From: Methylophilus sp. 42
Lineage (GTDB): Bacteria; Pseudomonadota; Gammaproteobacteria; Burkholderiales; Methylophilaceae
Length of the DNA stretch: 64,000 bases
Direction of reading: 5' to 3'
Assembly: GCF_000384155.1 (NCBI RefSeq)
Contig: NZ_KB913031.1
Coordinates: 2,846,961 to 2,910,960 of the forward strand
The position numbers and the translations under genes are program-made. Under the pieces are notes generated by a model that saw only the letters and a list, made by a program, of their open reading frames with translations, was not told the DNA's origin and did not search any database. Below are positions 1 to 8,569 of this stretch, one piece after another (position 1 is the stretch's first letter; every line of letters starts with the position of its first letter).

Positions 1-75
1 TAAAGTTTTGAGCACCCACACCGTAATAAATAATGGGACCAGTACCAGCAAACCTGTAATGAAATATTTTTTCAT
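1..75 (-). CDS. DUF502 family membrane protein (N-terminal 25 residues only)
   Basis: An open frame starts with ATG at 75 and runs off the left edge, giving 25 residues that begin MKKYFITGLLVLVPLFIT. This short charged start followed by a long hydrophobic helix containing a proline matches the first membrane segment of DUF502 proteins. It lies 12 bases after the fmdB stop on the same strand. The pair fmdB-DUF502, usually followed by aspS, is a common betaproteobacterial arrangement, so the two are probably co-transcribed. The function of DUF502 is unknown. The rest of the gene is outside the window, so the family call rests on the N-terminus and the neighbour. Confidence 0.7.
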   Translation of the reverse strand, partial: MKKYFITGLLVLVPLFITVWVLKTL

Positions 76-87
76 GCGTCTTGTTTT

Positions 88-354
88 TTAATGGCAGGCA
101 CAACCTGGGTTGCACTTGGCAGCCTCGGTCGTTGTGGCAGATTCTGTGGATTTACTGCTGCTTGTTGCCGGCTTGTTTTTGAAATCGGTCGCGTACCAGC
201 CACTACCGGTCAGTTGAAAATTAGGAGCAGACACCTGCTTGCTAAATGTCTCTTGCGCACACTTGGGGCACGCCTCAACAGAAGGCGCGGACACTTTGCG
301 CATCAGCTCTTGCTGGTAACCACACGCGGTACATTGAAAATCGTAGATAGGCAT
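88..354 (-). CDS. fmdB: FmdB family zinc-ribbon protein
   Basis: This 88-residue protein begins MPIYDFQCTACGY and has two Cys-x2-Cys knuckles (residues about 9-12 and 29-32), the zinc ribbon that defines the FmdB family. Its tail is rich in Ser/Thr/Ala and ends in a second Cys cluster (CNPGCACH) that could bind metal. FmdB was named for a proposed regulator of formamidase/amidase genes in methylotrophs, but most family members have no proven target, so regulation is a family inference. It is followed at once by a DUF502 gene on the same strand. Confidence 0.85.
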   Translation of the reverse strand: MPIYDFQCTACGYQQELMRKVSAPSVEACPKCAQETFSKQVSAPNFQLTGSGWYATDFKNKPATSSSKSTESATTTEAAKCNPGCACH

Positions 355-483
355 TTGTTAACACAACCTGAAGGGCAACTTGCTGGAAAAATTTCACCAA
401 GTGCAAATTATACCTGATTCGCGTTACAAATCACCAAAAGCACAGAGATGTATTTGAATTGAAAAGACTTTAAGGAGCACGAT

Positions 484-678
484 ATGCAACAACTCTCACT
501 CAAATTACCATTTATGCTGACTATGCTGTTTTTTCTGGGATTAGCCAGCCGCGACCTCAACATACATCACCCTATGCTGACACTTGGTAAACAAGCACAA
601 CCGGGCAAAATGGTGACATTACACCTGGCGGATTTACTCTACGCCGAACCGACACTCAAAATCAGAAAAGTGGAGTAG
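484..678 (+). CDS. Small hypothetical secreted or membrane protein
   Basis: This 64-codon ORF is preceded by a good ribosome site (aaggag, 6 bases before the ATG at 484) in a gap between divergent fmdB and convergent gcvH. The product starts MQQLSLKLPFMLTMLFFLGL, a lysine then a hydrophobic stretch like a signal peptide or single membrane helix, followed by a basic hydrophilic tail. I recognise no family. Support is the Shine-Dalgarno sequence, the signal-like start and the fit between neighbours. Without homologues it remains a candidate gene. Confidence 0.5.
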   Translation: MQQLSLKLPFMLTMLFFLGLASRDLNIHHPMLTLGKQAQPGKMVTLHLADLLYAEPTLKIRKVE

Positions 679-702
679 CCGCTGCGCCAAAAGCGCAGTG
701 AT

Positions 703-1074
703 TTAGAGCTGCGCGTCGTAAGCCGGCTGGTCCAGCAAAGACGCCACACCACTGGCATCAGGCGCCAGCTTGAATAACCAGGTAGCGTACGGATGATCGT
801 TGATCTTCTCCGGCGAAGACAGTGCTTCTTCATTAATGGCCTGTACTACGCCGGACAAAGGCGCATAAATATCCGAGCCTGTTTTGACCGACTCAATCAA
901 GCCACACACACTGAATTGTTCCACGGACTGGCCGACTTTTGGCGGATCCACAAACACCACATCACCCAGCATATTCTGTGCGTAATCAGTGATCCCGACC
1001 AACCATGCCCCATCTTCGGACTGAGCAGCCCATGTGTGGTCTTTAGAAAAGAAGTATTTCAAGCCTGCTGACAT
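703..1074 (-). CDS. gcvH: Glycine cleavage system H protein (lipoyl carrier)
   Basis: This 123-residue protein has the H-protein fold and the lipoylation motif ESVKTGSDIYAP, with the acceptor lysine at residue 64. In the glycine cleavage system the lipoyl arm carries the aminomethyl group between the P, T and L proteins. It can also act as the octanoyl/lipoyl relay during lipoate assembly. No gcvT or gcvP gene is nearby, so this is an orphan copy; its partners are either elsewhere or its main job here is lipoyl relay. Length and motif are normal for the family. Confidence 0.93.
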   Translation of the reverse strand: MSAGLKYFFSKDHTWAAQSEDGAWLVGITDYAQNMLGDVVFVDPPKVGQSVEQFSVCGLIESVKTGSDIYAPLSGVVQAINEEALSSPEKINDHPYATWLFKLAPDASGVASLLDQPAYDAQL

Positions 1075-1252
1075 ATGATTTAAAAATCAAAAGTTTAGTA
1101 GATAATTATTGTGCCACAGTCTGCGAAACGCGCCAAAACTTATTCAGGTAAGTCAAAAAGCGGTTTAATTTTTTACACGAAAAAATTGCGATAAGTGATT
1201 GACTCTGAATAATAACTGGGCAATAATGAGTCGGGTTTTCGGAAGGTTGATT

Positions 1253-2365
1253 ATGAGTTTTTACAAGCATTGCCTTAAAGTGTTGCTAATGTGTTCCATC
1301 GCTTTTGCACCTGCGGGTCAAGCCATAGCAAAGTCACCTTCTAAAAAACAGACCGTTTCTGCCGCCAAGAGCAAGAAATACAGCACGCGATCCTCACAAT
1401 ACCGCGTCAACCCGGAAAAAACCAAATCCATGCGCCCGGTTAAACTGCATGCGCATGCCAGAAAATCAGCCAGACCTGCGATTGATGCAGAAATGTTTGA
1501 TTCTTTCGAAGGTAAATCCGGTAGCCATGGCAACCTGTCCATCGCCTCCACCAAAGCGCTGGTGATGAACCAGAACACGCACGAAATCATTTATTCCAAA
1601 AATCTGGATACGCCGACACCCATCGCCTCAGTGACCAAACTGATGACTGCCATGGTGGTGCTAGATGCAAAACTGAATTTGAATGACCAGGTCTCGATTA
1701 CTGAAATGGACGTGGATTACCTGAAAGGCACCTCTTCACGCCTGCCGGTTGGCACCACCATGACGCGTGAAGATATGCTGAACCTGGCATTGATCGCTTC
1801 AGAGAATCGCGCCGCCTCTGCACTGGCAACCAACTACCCGGGCGGCAAAGCGCGCTTTATTCAAGACATGAATGCCAAGGCTGCCAGCCTGGGCATGATG
1901 AACACCCATTTTGAAGATTCTACCGGCCTCACCAGCAACAACGTGTCTACGGCCATGGACCTGGCAAAAATGGTACACGCGGCTTATCAATACCCATTGA
2001 TTCGTCAAATCACGACGACTTCTGACTACGACCTGAATGTCGGCAGCAGACGCCAGCCTATACACTTCCACAACACCAATGCGCTGGTACGTGAAAGCAC
2101 CAACAGCAGCTGGGAAATTGGCTTATCAAAAACAGGGTATATCAGCGAAGCTGGACGCTGCCTGGTGATGCAAGCAACCATTGCTGGCGAGCCACTGATT
2201 CTGGTGTTGCTGGATTCCGTTGGCAAACTGACCCGTATCGGCGATGCCCGGCGCATCAAAAAATGGATGGAACATAACTACAGCACCCTGACCTCACACA
2301 ACGACGGTGGCATTGTGCTGACTGGGCTGTCAATGAGCAAAACACTGGGCGACGAAGCCAATTAA
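1253..2365 (+). CDS. pbpG: D-alanyl-D-alanine endopeptidase (PBP7-like, serine peptidase S11)
   Basis: This periplasmic peptidase of 370 residues cuts peptidoglycan cross-links. All three penicillin-binding motifs are present: SxxK as SVTK, SxN as SEN, and KTG within LSKTGY. I place the start at the ATG at 1253 because ggaagg lies 6 bases upstream and the product then opens with a normal signal peptide (MSFYKHCLKVLLMCSIAF...AIA); a longer TTG frame from 1199 has no ribosome site. A basic linker rich in Lys and Ser follows the signal peptide. The gene ends at a strong bidirectional terminator shared with the convergent DUF3106 gene. Confidence 0.9.
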   Translation: MSFYKHCLKVLLMCSIAFAPAGQAIAKSPSKKQTVSAAKSKKYSTRSSQYRVNPEKTKSMRPVKLHAHARKSARPAIDAEMFDSFEGKSGSHGNLSIASTKALVMNQNTHEIIYSKNLDTPTPIASVTKLMTAMVVLDAKLNLNDQVSITEMDVDYLKGTSSRLPVGTTMTREDMLNLALIASENRAASALATNYPGGKARFIQDMNAKAASLGMMNTHFEDSTGLTSNNVSTAMDLAKMVHAAYQYPLIRQITTTSDYDLNVGSRRQPIHFHNTNALVRESTNSSWEIGLSKTGYISEAGRCLVMQATIAGEPLILVLLDSVGKLTRIGDARRIKKWMEHNYSTLTSHNDGGIVLTGLSMSKTLGDEAN

Positions 2366-2379
2366 TCGTCAACCGAATA

Positions 2380-2416
2380 CAATAAAAAACCCGCGAGATT
2401 CGCGGGTTTTTTATTG
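2380..2416. terminator. Bidirectional intrinsic terminator between pbpG and DUF3106 gene
   Basis: A perfect 16-bp stem (2380-2395 with 2401-2416) has a 5-base loop, a GC-rich core (cccgcg/cgcggg) and A/T runs on both sides. It can therefore end transcription of pbpG on the plus strand and of the sigma-DUF3619-DUF3106 operon on the minus strand. Confidence 0.92.
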
Positions 2417-2450
2417 TCAGCGCATTTTATTTAGCGCCACTACAGGCCAA

Positions 2451-2963
2451 CTAATGTTCAGCACCATCAAACTCAGGATCATAGCCCTCAGTAATCGCAG
2501 CTTTTTGCTTATGCTCTTTCCACTGCTTGCGTAGCACGTCTTTTTTCTCAGGGCTCAAACTCTGAAACTGCTGATAACGCTTGCGCGCATTTTCACGCTC
2601 ATACGGCGTCATGCGGCTCCATTTCACCAATTGATGCTGAATGCGCTGCTGTTTCTGCGCATCCATCTTGGGGTATTCTTTGGCAATATCCAGCATTTTC
2701 TCGCGCTGCCATGGGCGTAGCGTATCCCACTCACCACCCAAAGGCGATAACACGGCGCGCTGCTGATCAGTCAGGTGCGACCACGTCACATTGGCAGCAG
2801 GATCAGCAGGTGACAGATCATTCTTGATCGCACCGATATCCGCCATCGCCAGCCAGCGCTGGCCAGAATCATGATCAGCCGCACTGGCATGCATCGACAA
2901 GCCACCGCTTCCACACACCGCTAATACTATCCACCCTAATAAAACAGAATGATTTCGCATCAT
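2451..2963 (-). CDS. DUF3106 family periplasmic helical protein
   Basis: This 170-residue protein has an N-terminal signal peptide ending near MHASA. The mature part is almost wholly helical and charged, with a recurring pattern of Leu/Met-Thr/Ser-x-x-Gln/Glu (LTDQQRAVL, MTPYERENA, LSPEKKDVL). That pattern resembles the LTxxQ repeats of small periplasmic stress proteins such as Spy, CpxP and ZraP, though I would not assign it to those families. DUF3106 has no known function. It is the last gene of a probable operon with a sigma factor and a DUF3619 protein (69 bases after the latter) and ends at a strong terminator. Confidence 0.85.
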   Translation of the reverse strand: MMRNHSVLLGWIVLAVCGSGGLSMHASAADHDSGQRWLAMADIGAIKNDLSPADPAANVTWSHLTDQQRAVLSPLGGEWDTLRPWQREKMLDIAKEYPKMDAQKQQRIQHQLVKWSRMTPYERENARKRYQQFQSLSPEKKDVLRKQWKEHKQKAAITEGYDPEFDGAEH

Positions 2964-3032
2964 TTCTCATTGTTCCATTGACACATTATTTTCTTCATCC
3001 CGCCAAGTTTTGCTTTCAATCCAGCTGGCCAC

Positions 3033-3404
3033 TCAAATATTTTCTGAATATTGCCAGGCGTCGAATCCGCTATCGACAAAAGCCTCGACAGGCAAATCAT
3101 CGCTCAGCAACATCGCATCATCATTATTGCTGGCGGACAGGACAAATAGCCCGAGCGCAAAAAATACAGACAAGGCCGCCATACCGGCCATCCGCGGATG
3201 GCCAAAAGAGGCCCAGGACAAGGCATCTGCCCAGGCATGCCCAGACTGGCTTGATTGGGCAAATTGCGTCAATGCAGCCTGTCGTGCTTCTGCTAGGCGG
3301 GCTTCTACCTCAGCCGACAAAGGCCGATCATCTTGCTTCAGCCACTCAACACCTTCGCGCAGAGGGGTAGGCAAGTCGTCTTCTGGATGACGTTGTTTCC
3401 TCAT
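3033..3404 (-). CDS. DUF3619 family single-pass membrane protein (possible anti-sigma factor)
   Basis: This 123-residue protein has a charged N-terminal part of about 75 residues containing the family-like stretch LSAEVEARLAEARQAAL, one membrane helix (about MAGMAALSVFFALGLFVL) and a short acidic tail. It starts 4 bases after the stop of the sigma factor gene, with aaggag just before its ATG, so the two are translated together. Size, topology and position are those of many anti-sigma factors. That role is inferred; DUF3619 has no proven function and no zinc-binding anti-sigma motif is visible. Confidence 0.8.
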   Translation of the reverse strand: MRKQRHPEDDLPTPLREGVEWLKQDDRPLSAEVEARLAEARQAALTQFAQSSQSGHAWADALSWASFGHPRMAGMAALSVFFALGLFVLSASNNDDAMLLSDDLPVEAFVDSGFDAWQYSENI

Positions 3405-3408
3405 GGCT

Positions 3409-3984
3409 TTACTCCTTCTTTTGTAACTTGCGGGTTCCGATCCCGGCTTGCTCTAACAATGTAGATAACGCACTGACCGCTCTCGAACAATGCGTTTTAA
3501 CACTTCCTTCTGAACACCCCATGACCGATGCCGTTTCAGCAACATCCAACTCTTCCCAATAACGCAGCACGAATGCTTCTCGTTGACGTAAAGGTAATTT
3601 TGCCAATGCCTTTTCGATCAGGGCCATGATTTGCGACCGCTCCAATTGATCAGAAGGGTCACCGTCAGCACTTTCCACCTCTATGGTTTCCAGCGGATCA
3701 TAATCTTCGTCATCAGACTGGCCGAAAGACGAAAACAGCGTGGTCCACAGGTTACGCACCTTCTGCCGACGCCAGTAATCCCGCATGGTATTTTGCAGGA
3801 TACGCTGGAACAACATGGGGTATTCTTCAACCGGTTTGCTGGCATATTTATCAGCCAGTTTTAACATGGCGTCCTGCACAATATCCAACGCAGCATGGTC
3901 ATCACGCACCGCATACGCGGTTTGCCTGAATGCCCGCTTTTCAACCTGTCGTAAAAAATCCGATATTTCTTGCGCACTCGCCAC
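3409..3984 (-). CDS. RNA polymerase sigma factor, ECF type
   Basis: This 191-residue sigma-70 family protein has region 2 (around DALDIVQDAMLKLADKYA and MRDYWRRQKVR) and region 4 (LPLRQREAFVLRYWEELDVA followed by the helix-turn-helix GCSEGSVKTHCSRA). An acidic linker of about 30 residues separates the two. Regions 1 and 3 are missing, as in extracytoplasmic-function factors. It heads an operon with DUF3619 and DUF3106 and is transcribed away from pilS. The signal is unknown; the gene order sigma / membrane protein / periplasmic protein suggests an envelope input (inference). Confidence 0.88.
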   Translation of the reverse strand: MASAQEISDFLRQVEKRAFRQTAYAVRDDHAALDIVQDAMLKLADKYASKPVEEYPMLFQRILQNTMRDYWRRQKVRNLWTTLFSSFGQSDDEDYDPLETIEVESADGDPSDQLERSQIMALIEKALAKLPLRQREAFVLRYWEELDVAETASVMGCSEGSVKTHCSRAVSALSTLLEQAGIGTRKLQKKE

Positions 3985-4274
3985 TACAAATCCTCTTCCC
4001 CGAGATCACCAGTGTTTGCCACTGACGCACGTGCTTTTTTCGCGATATTGTTGTGAATTATGAGATGTCATCACAGAAATATGCACCGTTTTATCTCCCT
4101 GTCGCTTGCGAGTATATCAGTTTTAAATTTATTTACTGTTAGAATAAGCTCGATAGCAGCGAAAGTTCGGCCACCCTTTATGACGACCAAAAAAATAAAT
4201 TCTATCACCCTGCTCGATCCGTCGCACACACGTCACGCCTGCGCCGCCAGCCGCGCGACCACGGAGTCAGTTGC

Positions 4275-5876
4275 ATGACGGCCACCACGATCACCACCCT
4301 CGAAAAAACACCAGACAGCCAGCACCTGCGGCTTTACAGCCTGTTCCGCCTGGGCGCCTCAGGCATGCTGTTCGGCAGCCAGCTCTGGCCCTACTTTAGA
4401 AACGCCCCCTCAGAGCCTTCACTCTCATTCTGGTTACTGTTGATTTTCTTTTTGTACGCGATTGCCGTCAGCGTCAGCTTTGAATCACTGCAATGCAAGC
4501 GCGGCCTGCCATTAAAAATCCAGACCAGCCTGGATATTGTTTTTTTAGTGCTGATGATGCACTTTTTGCCAGGCAACCAGAGTGGCATCGGACTACTGCT
4601 GATTGTGAACATTATTTTTGCCGGCCTGATCAGTGATGGCCGTTTTGCCCTGTTTTATGCCGCCATTGCCACCATCGGCATCTTGCTCGAAAACACCTTC
4701 CAGATCATCCATCGCAACCTGCCACTCAATGATTTCAGCAATGCGGTGGTCCTTTCCCTAAGCTGCTTCGCCACCGCCTGGCTGGCGCAAACATTGACTG
4801 CGCGCATGCAACGCAGCGAAAACCTCGCAACGCAGCGCGGCCAGGATATTGAATACCTGGCCAAAACCAATGCGCTGATTACACAAGAGATGCCGAACGG
4901 CGTATTAGTGATTGACCAGCACCAACAGCTCAAGCACTACAACCAGCAAGCGTGCAAACTGTTAGGGCTGGAAGAGATGACGCTGCAAGCCGCCATACAG
5001 CTGCAAACCCCGCTCGCGGAGCTGATGCCTGCCGTGATGCAATTACTGCAATCCTCCCCCGCCAGCAAGCTCGCCGCGACAGACGCGACCAAACTCGGCA
5101 TCAATAACCGCGACCTGGGTATACGCTTTCACCCCATTTCAGAAAGCATTGATAATGGTGTGGTGATTTTTATCGAAGACTGGTCACAAATCCAGACACA
5201 GGCACATCAGGTGAAACTGGCGGCATTAGGCAGGCTGACCGCCAATATCGCGCACGAAATCCGCAATCCACTCAGCGCAATCAGCCACGCGACACAATTG
5301 ATGCAGGAAGACTCGCAGCAACCAGGCACGCAGCGTATGCTGCAAATCATTTCTGACAACGTGCAACGGCTGGATCAAATTATCAAGGACGTGCTGGAAC
5401 TCAACCGCCGTGACCGCACCAATCAGGAGCAGCTCAACATCAACCACTTTGTGCAAGAGTTCTACCAGCAATTCTGCGCCGTGGAAAAGATAGCCCTCAG
5501 CAACTTTACACTGGATCTACCAGCCAAAGAGAGCGCGATCGTGTTTGACCGCAGGCATATCAACCAGATTTTGTGGAATTTATGTAAAAATGGCTGGCGG
5601 CATAGCCAGCAGCATGCCCAAAGTTTGCAACTCAAGGTAGTGAGCGATAAAAGCGGTCAATTCATTCACGTGCACGTGAAAGATGACGGCAGCGGCCTCG
5701 ACCCCAAAATACAGCCGCATTTGTTTGAACCATTCATGACCACAGAAAAAACCGGCACCGGCTTGGGCTTATTTATCGCCCGCGAACTGGCCGAAGCCAA
5801 TGGCGCAAAATTAAATTACACCAGTAGTGCCAATGGCACGCAATTTTCACTGACAGTTAAAAAGGCAATCGTTTAA
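4275..5876 (+). CDS. pilS: Sensor histidine kinase PilS
   Basis: This 533-residue membrane kinase is the sensor of the PilS-PilR pair that controls type IV pilin transcription through sigma-54. About six membrane helices occupy residues 20-180, followed by a PAS-like segment (from about 200) and the kinase core. The H box is ANIAHEIRNPLSAISHATQ, with the phosphorylated His near residue 326. The N box lies around HINQILWNLCKNGWRH and the G boxes are DDGSGLDP and GTGLGLFIARE. Its stop codon directly abuts the ATG of pilR, so the two genes are coupled. The sigma-54 gene rpoN is also in this window, which fits. Confidence 0.93.
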   Translation: MTATTITTLEKTPDSQHLRLYSLFRLGASGMLFGSQLWPYFRNAPSEPSLSFWLLLIFFLYAIAVSVSFESLQCKRGLPLKIQTSLDIVFLVLMMHFLPGNQSGIGLLLIVNIIFAGLISDGRFALFYAAIATIGILLENTFQIIHRNLPLNDFSNAVVLSLSCFATAWLAQTLTARMQRSENLATQRGQDIEYLAKTNALITQEMPNGVLVIDQHQQLKHYNQQACKLLGLEEMTLQAAIQLQTPLAELMPAVMQLLQSSPASKLAATDATKLGINNRDLGIRFHPISESIDNGVVIFIEDWSQIQTQAHQVKLAALGRLTANIAHEIRNPLSAISHATQLMQEDSQQPGTQRMLQIISDNVQRLDQIIKDVLELNRRDRTNQEQLNINHFVQEFYQQFCAVEKIALSNFTLDLPAKESAIVFDRRHINQILWNLCKNGWRHSQQHAQSLQLKVVSDKSGQFIHVHVKDDGSGLDPKIQPHLFEPFMTTEKTGTGLGLFIARELAEANGAKLNYTSSANGTQFSLTVKKAIV

Positions 5877-7379
5877 ATGGCAAACTCTTATCGCTGCCTG
5901 GTCGTCGATGACGAGACCGATATCCGCGAACTCGTGGTACTGACCCTGGAACGCATGGGCATACAGGCAGAAAGTGCCAGCTCGGTGACGGACGCAAAAC
6001 ACATGCTGAACTCATTCAGCTATGACCTTTGCCTGACAGATATGCGGCTGCCAGATGGCCTCGGGCTGGAGCTGGTGCAATATATCAATGCACAATTTCC
6101 TGGCCTGCCAGTCGCAGTAATTACCGCTTACGGCAGTGCAGAAAATGCGGTTTCTGCCTTAAAAGCGGGCGCCTATGATTACATCACCAAGCCGATTTCG
6201 CTTAAACAATTACGCCCACTGGTAGAGTCTGCGCTCAAGCTGTCTTCACAAAAAGAATCGCAAGGCGCTAATACGGTAGACCTGATTGGCGCGTCACCCG
6301 CCATGGCTTACGTGCGCACCATGATCGCCAAACTGGCGCGTAGCCAGGCACCCGTTTATATCAGCGGCGAATCCGGCAGCGGGAAAGAACTGGCTGCCAG
6401 GCTGATTCACCTCAACAGCTCGCGTAAGGATCAATCCTTTATCGCCGTGAACTGCGGCGCCATTCCCGAGAACCTGATGGAAAGCGAATTCTTTGGTTAT
6501 AAAAAAGGATCGTTTACCGGGGCCATCCAGGATACGCTAGGCTTGTTCCAGGCGGCCAACGGCGGCACGCTATTCCTCGACGAAGTCGCAGATTTACCGC
6601 TGGCCATGCAAGTAAAACTGCTGCGTGCAATCCAGGAGAAAAAAGTACGCGTAGTCGGTAGTACCAGTGAAGAAGCGGTGGATGTGCGCATTATTTCCGC
6701 CACACACAAAAACCTGAATGCCATGATGGAAAAAGGCGAATTCCGTCAGGACTTATATTACCGCCTGAACGTCATTCAACTCAAAATGCCGTCCTTGCGC
6801 GAGCGGCCGGAAGATATCCCCGAGCTAACTGAACGCTTGCTGGGCAAATTGTGCTTGATGCAGGGTATCGGCATCCCCGGCATTGCAGACGAAGCCAAAG
6901 TCTACATTCAGCAATTACCTTTTCATGGCAATGTGCGTGAACTTGAAAATATGCTGGAACGTGCGCTGGCATTATGTGACGGCGTCACCATTACGGTTGA
7001 AGACCTGTCACTGGATGAGATGCCCGCCAGCCTCAGCGACAAGCCTGTGCTACCCTGGAATGCCCCCATCCTGGAAGAACCCAGCCAGCCAATCCCGGCC
7101 ATTCTCGCCGCCACCCCACCTCGCGAAAATCAGCCAGCGGTGCAGGCAACCCCGGGCAGTAGCACCATGTTGCCTATGGATATCAGCTTGTCTGATTACC
7201 TGGAAGATATTGAAAAACGCACTATTTTGCAGGCGCTGGAAAAAACCAATAACAACAAAACAGCAGCGGCTAAACTATTAGGCATCAGCTTCCGTACCCT
7301 GCGCTATCGCTTGTCCAAACTCGGGCTATCCAAAGAACAGGATGCCGACCTGGACGATGCCGAAGGCGACGAGGAATAA
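5877..7379 (+). CDS. pilR: Sigma-54-dependent response regulator PilR
   Basis: This 500-residue NtrC-type activator is the partner of PilS. The receiver domain has the acidic pocket at Asp11-Asp12 and the phosphoacceptor Asp55 in LTDMRLPDG. The central AAA+ domain has Walker A GESGSGKE and the sigma-54 contact loop in the variant GSFTGA, which is usual for PilR. The C-terminal Fis-type helix-turn-helix is NNNKTAAAKLLGISFRTLRY. A proline-rich linker of about 60 residues precedes the DNA-binding domain. The gene follows pilS with no gap and ends at an intrinsic terminator. Confidence 0.95.
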   Translation: MANSYRCLVVDDETDIRELVVLTLERMGIQAESASSVTDAKHMLNSFSYDLCLTDMRLPDGLGLELVQYINAQFPGLPVAVITAYGSAENAVSALKAGAYDYITKPISLKQLRPLVESALKLSSQKESQGANTVDLIGASPAMAYVRTMIAKLARSQAPVYISGESGSGKELAARLIHLNSSRKDQSFIAVNCGAIPENLMESEFFGYKKGSFTGAIQDTLGLFQAANGGTLFLDEVADLPLAMQVKLLRAIQEKKVRVVGSTSEEAVDVRIISATHKNLNAMMEKGEFRQDLYYRLNVIQLKMPSLRERPEDIPELTERLLGKLCLMQGIGIPGIADEAKVYIQQLPFHGNVRELENMLERALALCDGVTITVEDLSLDEMPASLSDKPVLPWNAPILEEPSQPIPAILAATPPRENQPAVQATPGSSTMLPMDISLSDYLEDIEKRTILQALEKTNNNKTAAAKLLGISFRTLRYRLSKLGLSKEQDADLDDAEGDEE

Positions 7380-7389
7380 ATAGCCAATA

Positions 7390-7419
7390 AAAAAGGGCGA
7401 CTGCATAGTCGCCCTTTTT
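7390..7419. terminator. Intrinsic terminator after pilSR
   Basis: A perfect 13-bp stem (7390-7402 with 7407-7419) has loop gcat, with A-run and T-run edges on both strands. It serves pilR and can also end the convergent antiporter gene. Confidence 0.9.
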
Positions 7420-7432
7420 AACATCTGTTTGA

Positions 7433-8443
7433 TTAACTCAACACGATCGCCAGATAGGCCAGGTAGAACAAGCCATTCACCAGCAAATGCCACACCAGCA
7501 AGCCGCCTTTGGCAATTCGGTAACGTACCCAGATTGCCGCCAGCAAAGTGATCAGGATGCCCAAGGCCACTTCCTGCCTTGGTGCCCAGTCAGTCAACAT
7601 AATACCGATGGCCGGTAACAACGTGCCCTGAAACACCATGGCGCCGGTGATATTGCCAAATGCCAGGGTATCTTTACCCTTGCGTATCCACAAAATGCTA
7701 TTCACTTTCTCCGGTAACTCGGTCGCAATCGGGATAATCAGCAAAGACAGCAGCAAAGCTGACACGCCTAAAATCGCCGCCGCCGTTTCGACCTCGTTGA
7801 TAAAGCCTTTGGCACCTGCGATCAACAGGCCCAGACCAATCAGCAATTGCAGCACGATCGTCACCATATTGGTCGGCAAACCAAGCCTGGATAACATCAT
7901 GACGTCTTCAGCCTCAGTCGCATGCCCCTCTTCTACCAGGCCTTTGGACGCTTTAATCGTCATCAGCACATACACAAAGTAGGTCAAAATCATCAGGATG
8001 CTGATGCCGTAACGCACCAATGCTTCAGTGTGCGGAATAAACATGGCGATGGTGGCGAAAATAAAGGCCAGAATAAAGAAGTTGAGGTCCCGAATCAGGC
8101 CAGTACGCTCAGGACGGATATGCCCATGCGCGCCACGACGCTTCAACACCGAGAACGCCATTAAGCTGATAGACAGCGTCGCCAGCATCAAAGGTGCGCC
8201 CAAAATGGCGCCGACACCGATATCGTGGCCGGCATGACTGTCGCCGGTCGATGAGGTGTAGGAGAAAATGGCCAGCAACGGCACCAGCGTTTCCGGCAAT
8301 GCCGTGCCCACTGCAGCAAAAATAGAGCCGGTCACCCCTTCGGAAATACCTAGCCGCTCACCCAAATGTTCCAGGGCATTGGTAAAGACTTCAGCCGCCA
8401 CCAAAATCAGCAGCAACATTAGCAATAATTGTAGAAAAACCAT
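7433..8443 (-). CDS. Sodium/calcium exchanger family antiporter (CaCA)
   Basis: This 336-residue membrane protein has two inverted halves, each with the alpha-repeat signature of the CaCA family: GTALPETLVPLLA near the N-terminus and ATELPEKVNSILW in the second half. About ten hydrophobic helices are visible, with a hydrophilic loop after residue 170. Such proteins exchange Ca2+ (or another cation) for Na+ or H+; the ion cannot be read from sequence. I start it at the ATG at 8443 (MVFLQLLLMLLL), which has agga about 8 bases upstream, rather than 14 codons earlier. Confidence 0.88.
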   Translation of the reverse strand: MVFLQLLLMLLLILVAAEVFTNALEHLGERLGISEGVTGSIFAAVGTALPETLVPLLAIFSYTSSTGDSHAGHDIGVGAILGAPLMLATLSISLMAFSVLKRRGAHGHIRPERTGLIRDLNFFILAFIFATIAMFIPHTEALVRYGISILMILTYFVYVLMTIKASKGLVEEGHATEAEDVMMLSRLGLPTNMVTIVLQLLIGLGLLIAGAKGFINEVETAAAILGVSALLLSLLIIPIATELPEKVNSILWIRKGKDTLAFGNITGAMVFQGTLLPAIGIMLTDWAPRQEVALGILITLLAAIWVRYRIAKGGLLVWHLLVNGLFYLAYLAIVLS

Positions 8444-8569
8444 GACTATTCCTGTCTGGCGGTAATCGATCTCGCATGCGGCCACCGCCTGCCCCGCATG
8501 TGCATGACAAACGTGTGCATGCGGGCGGAATCATAACGCAATTCGCCCAAATTCACCTACAATGTTCGC

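Noticed and set aside
4060-4278. 72-codon ORF upstream of pilS, overlapping its start by ATGA
   Set aside because: It has no ribosome site, a composition unlike the neighbouring genes and no recognisable family; the overlap alone is weak support.
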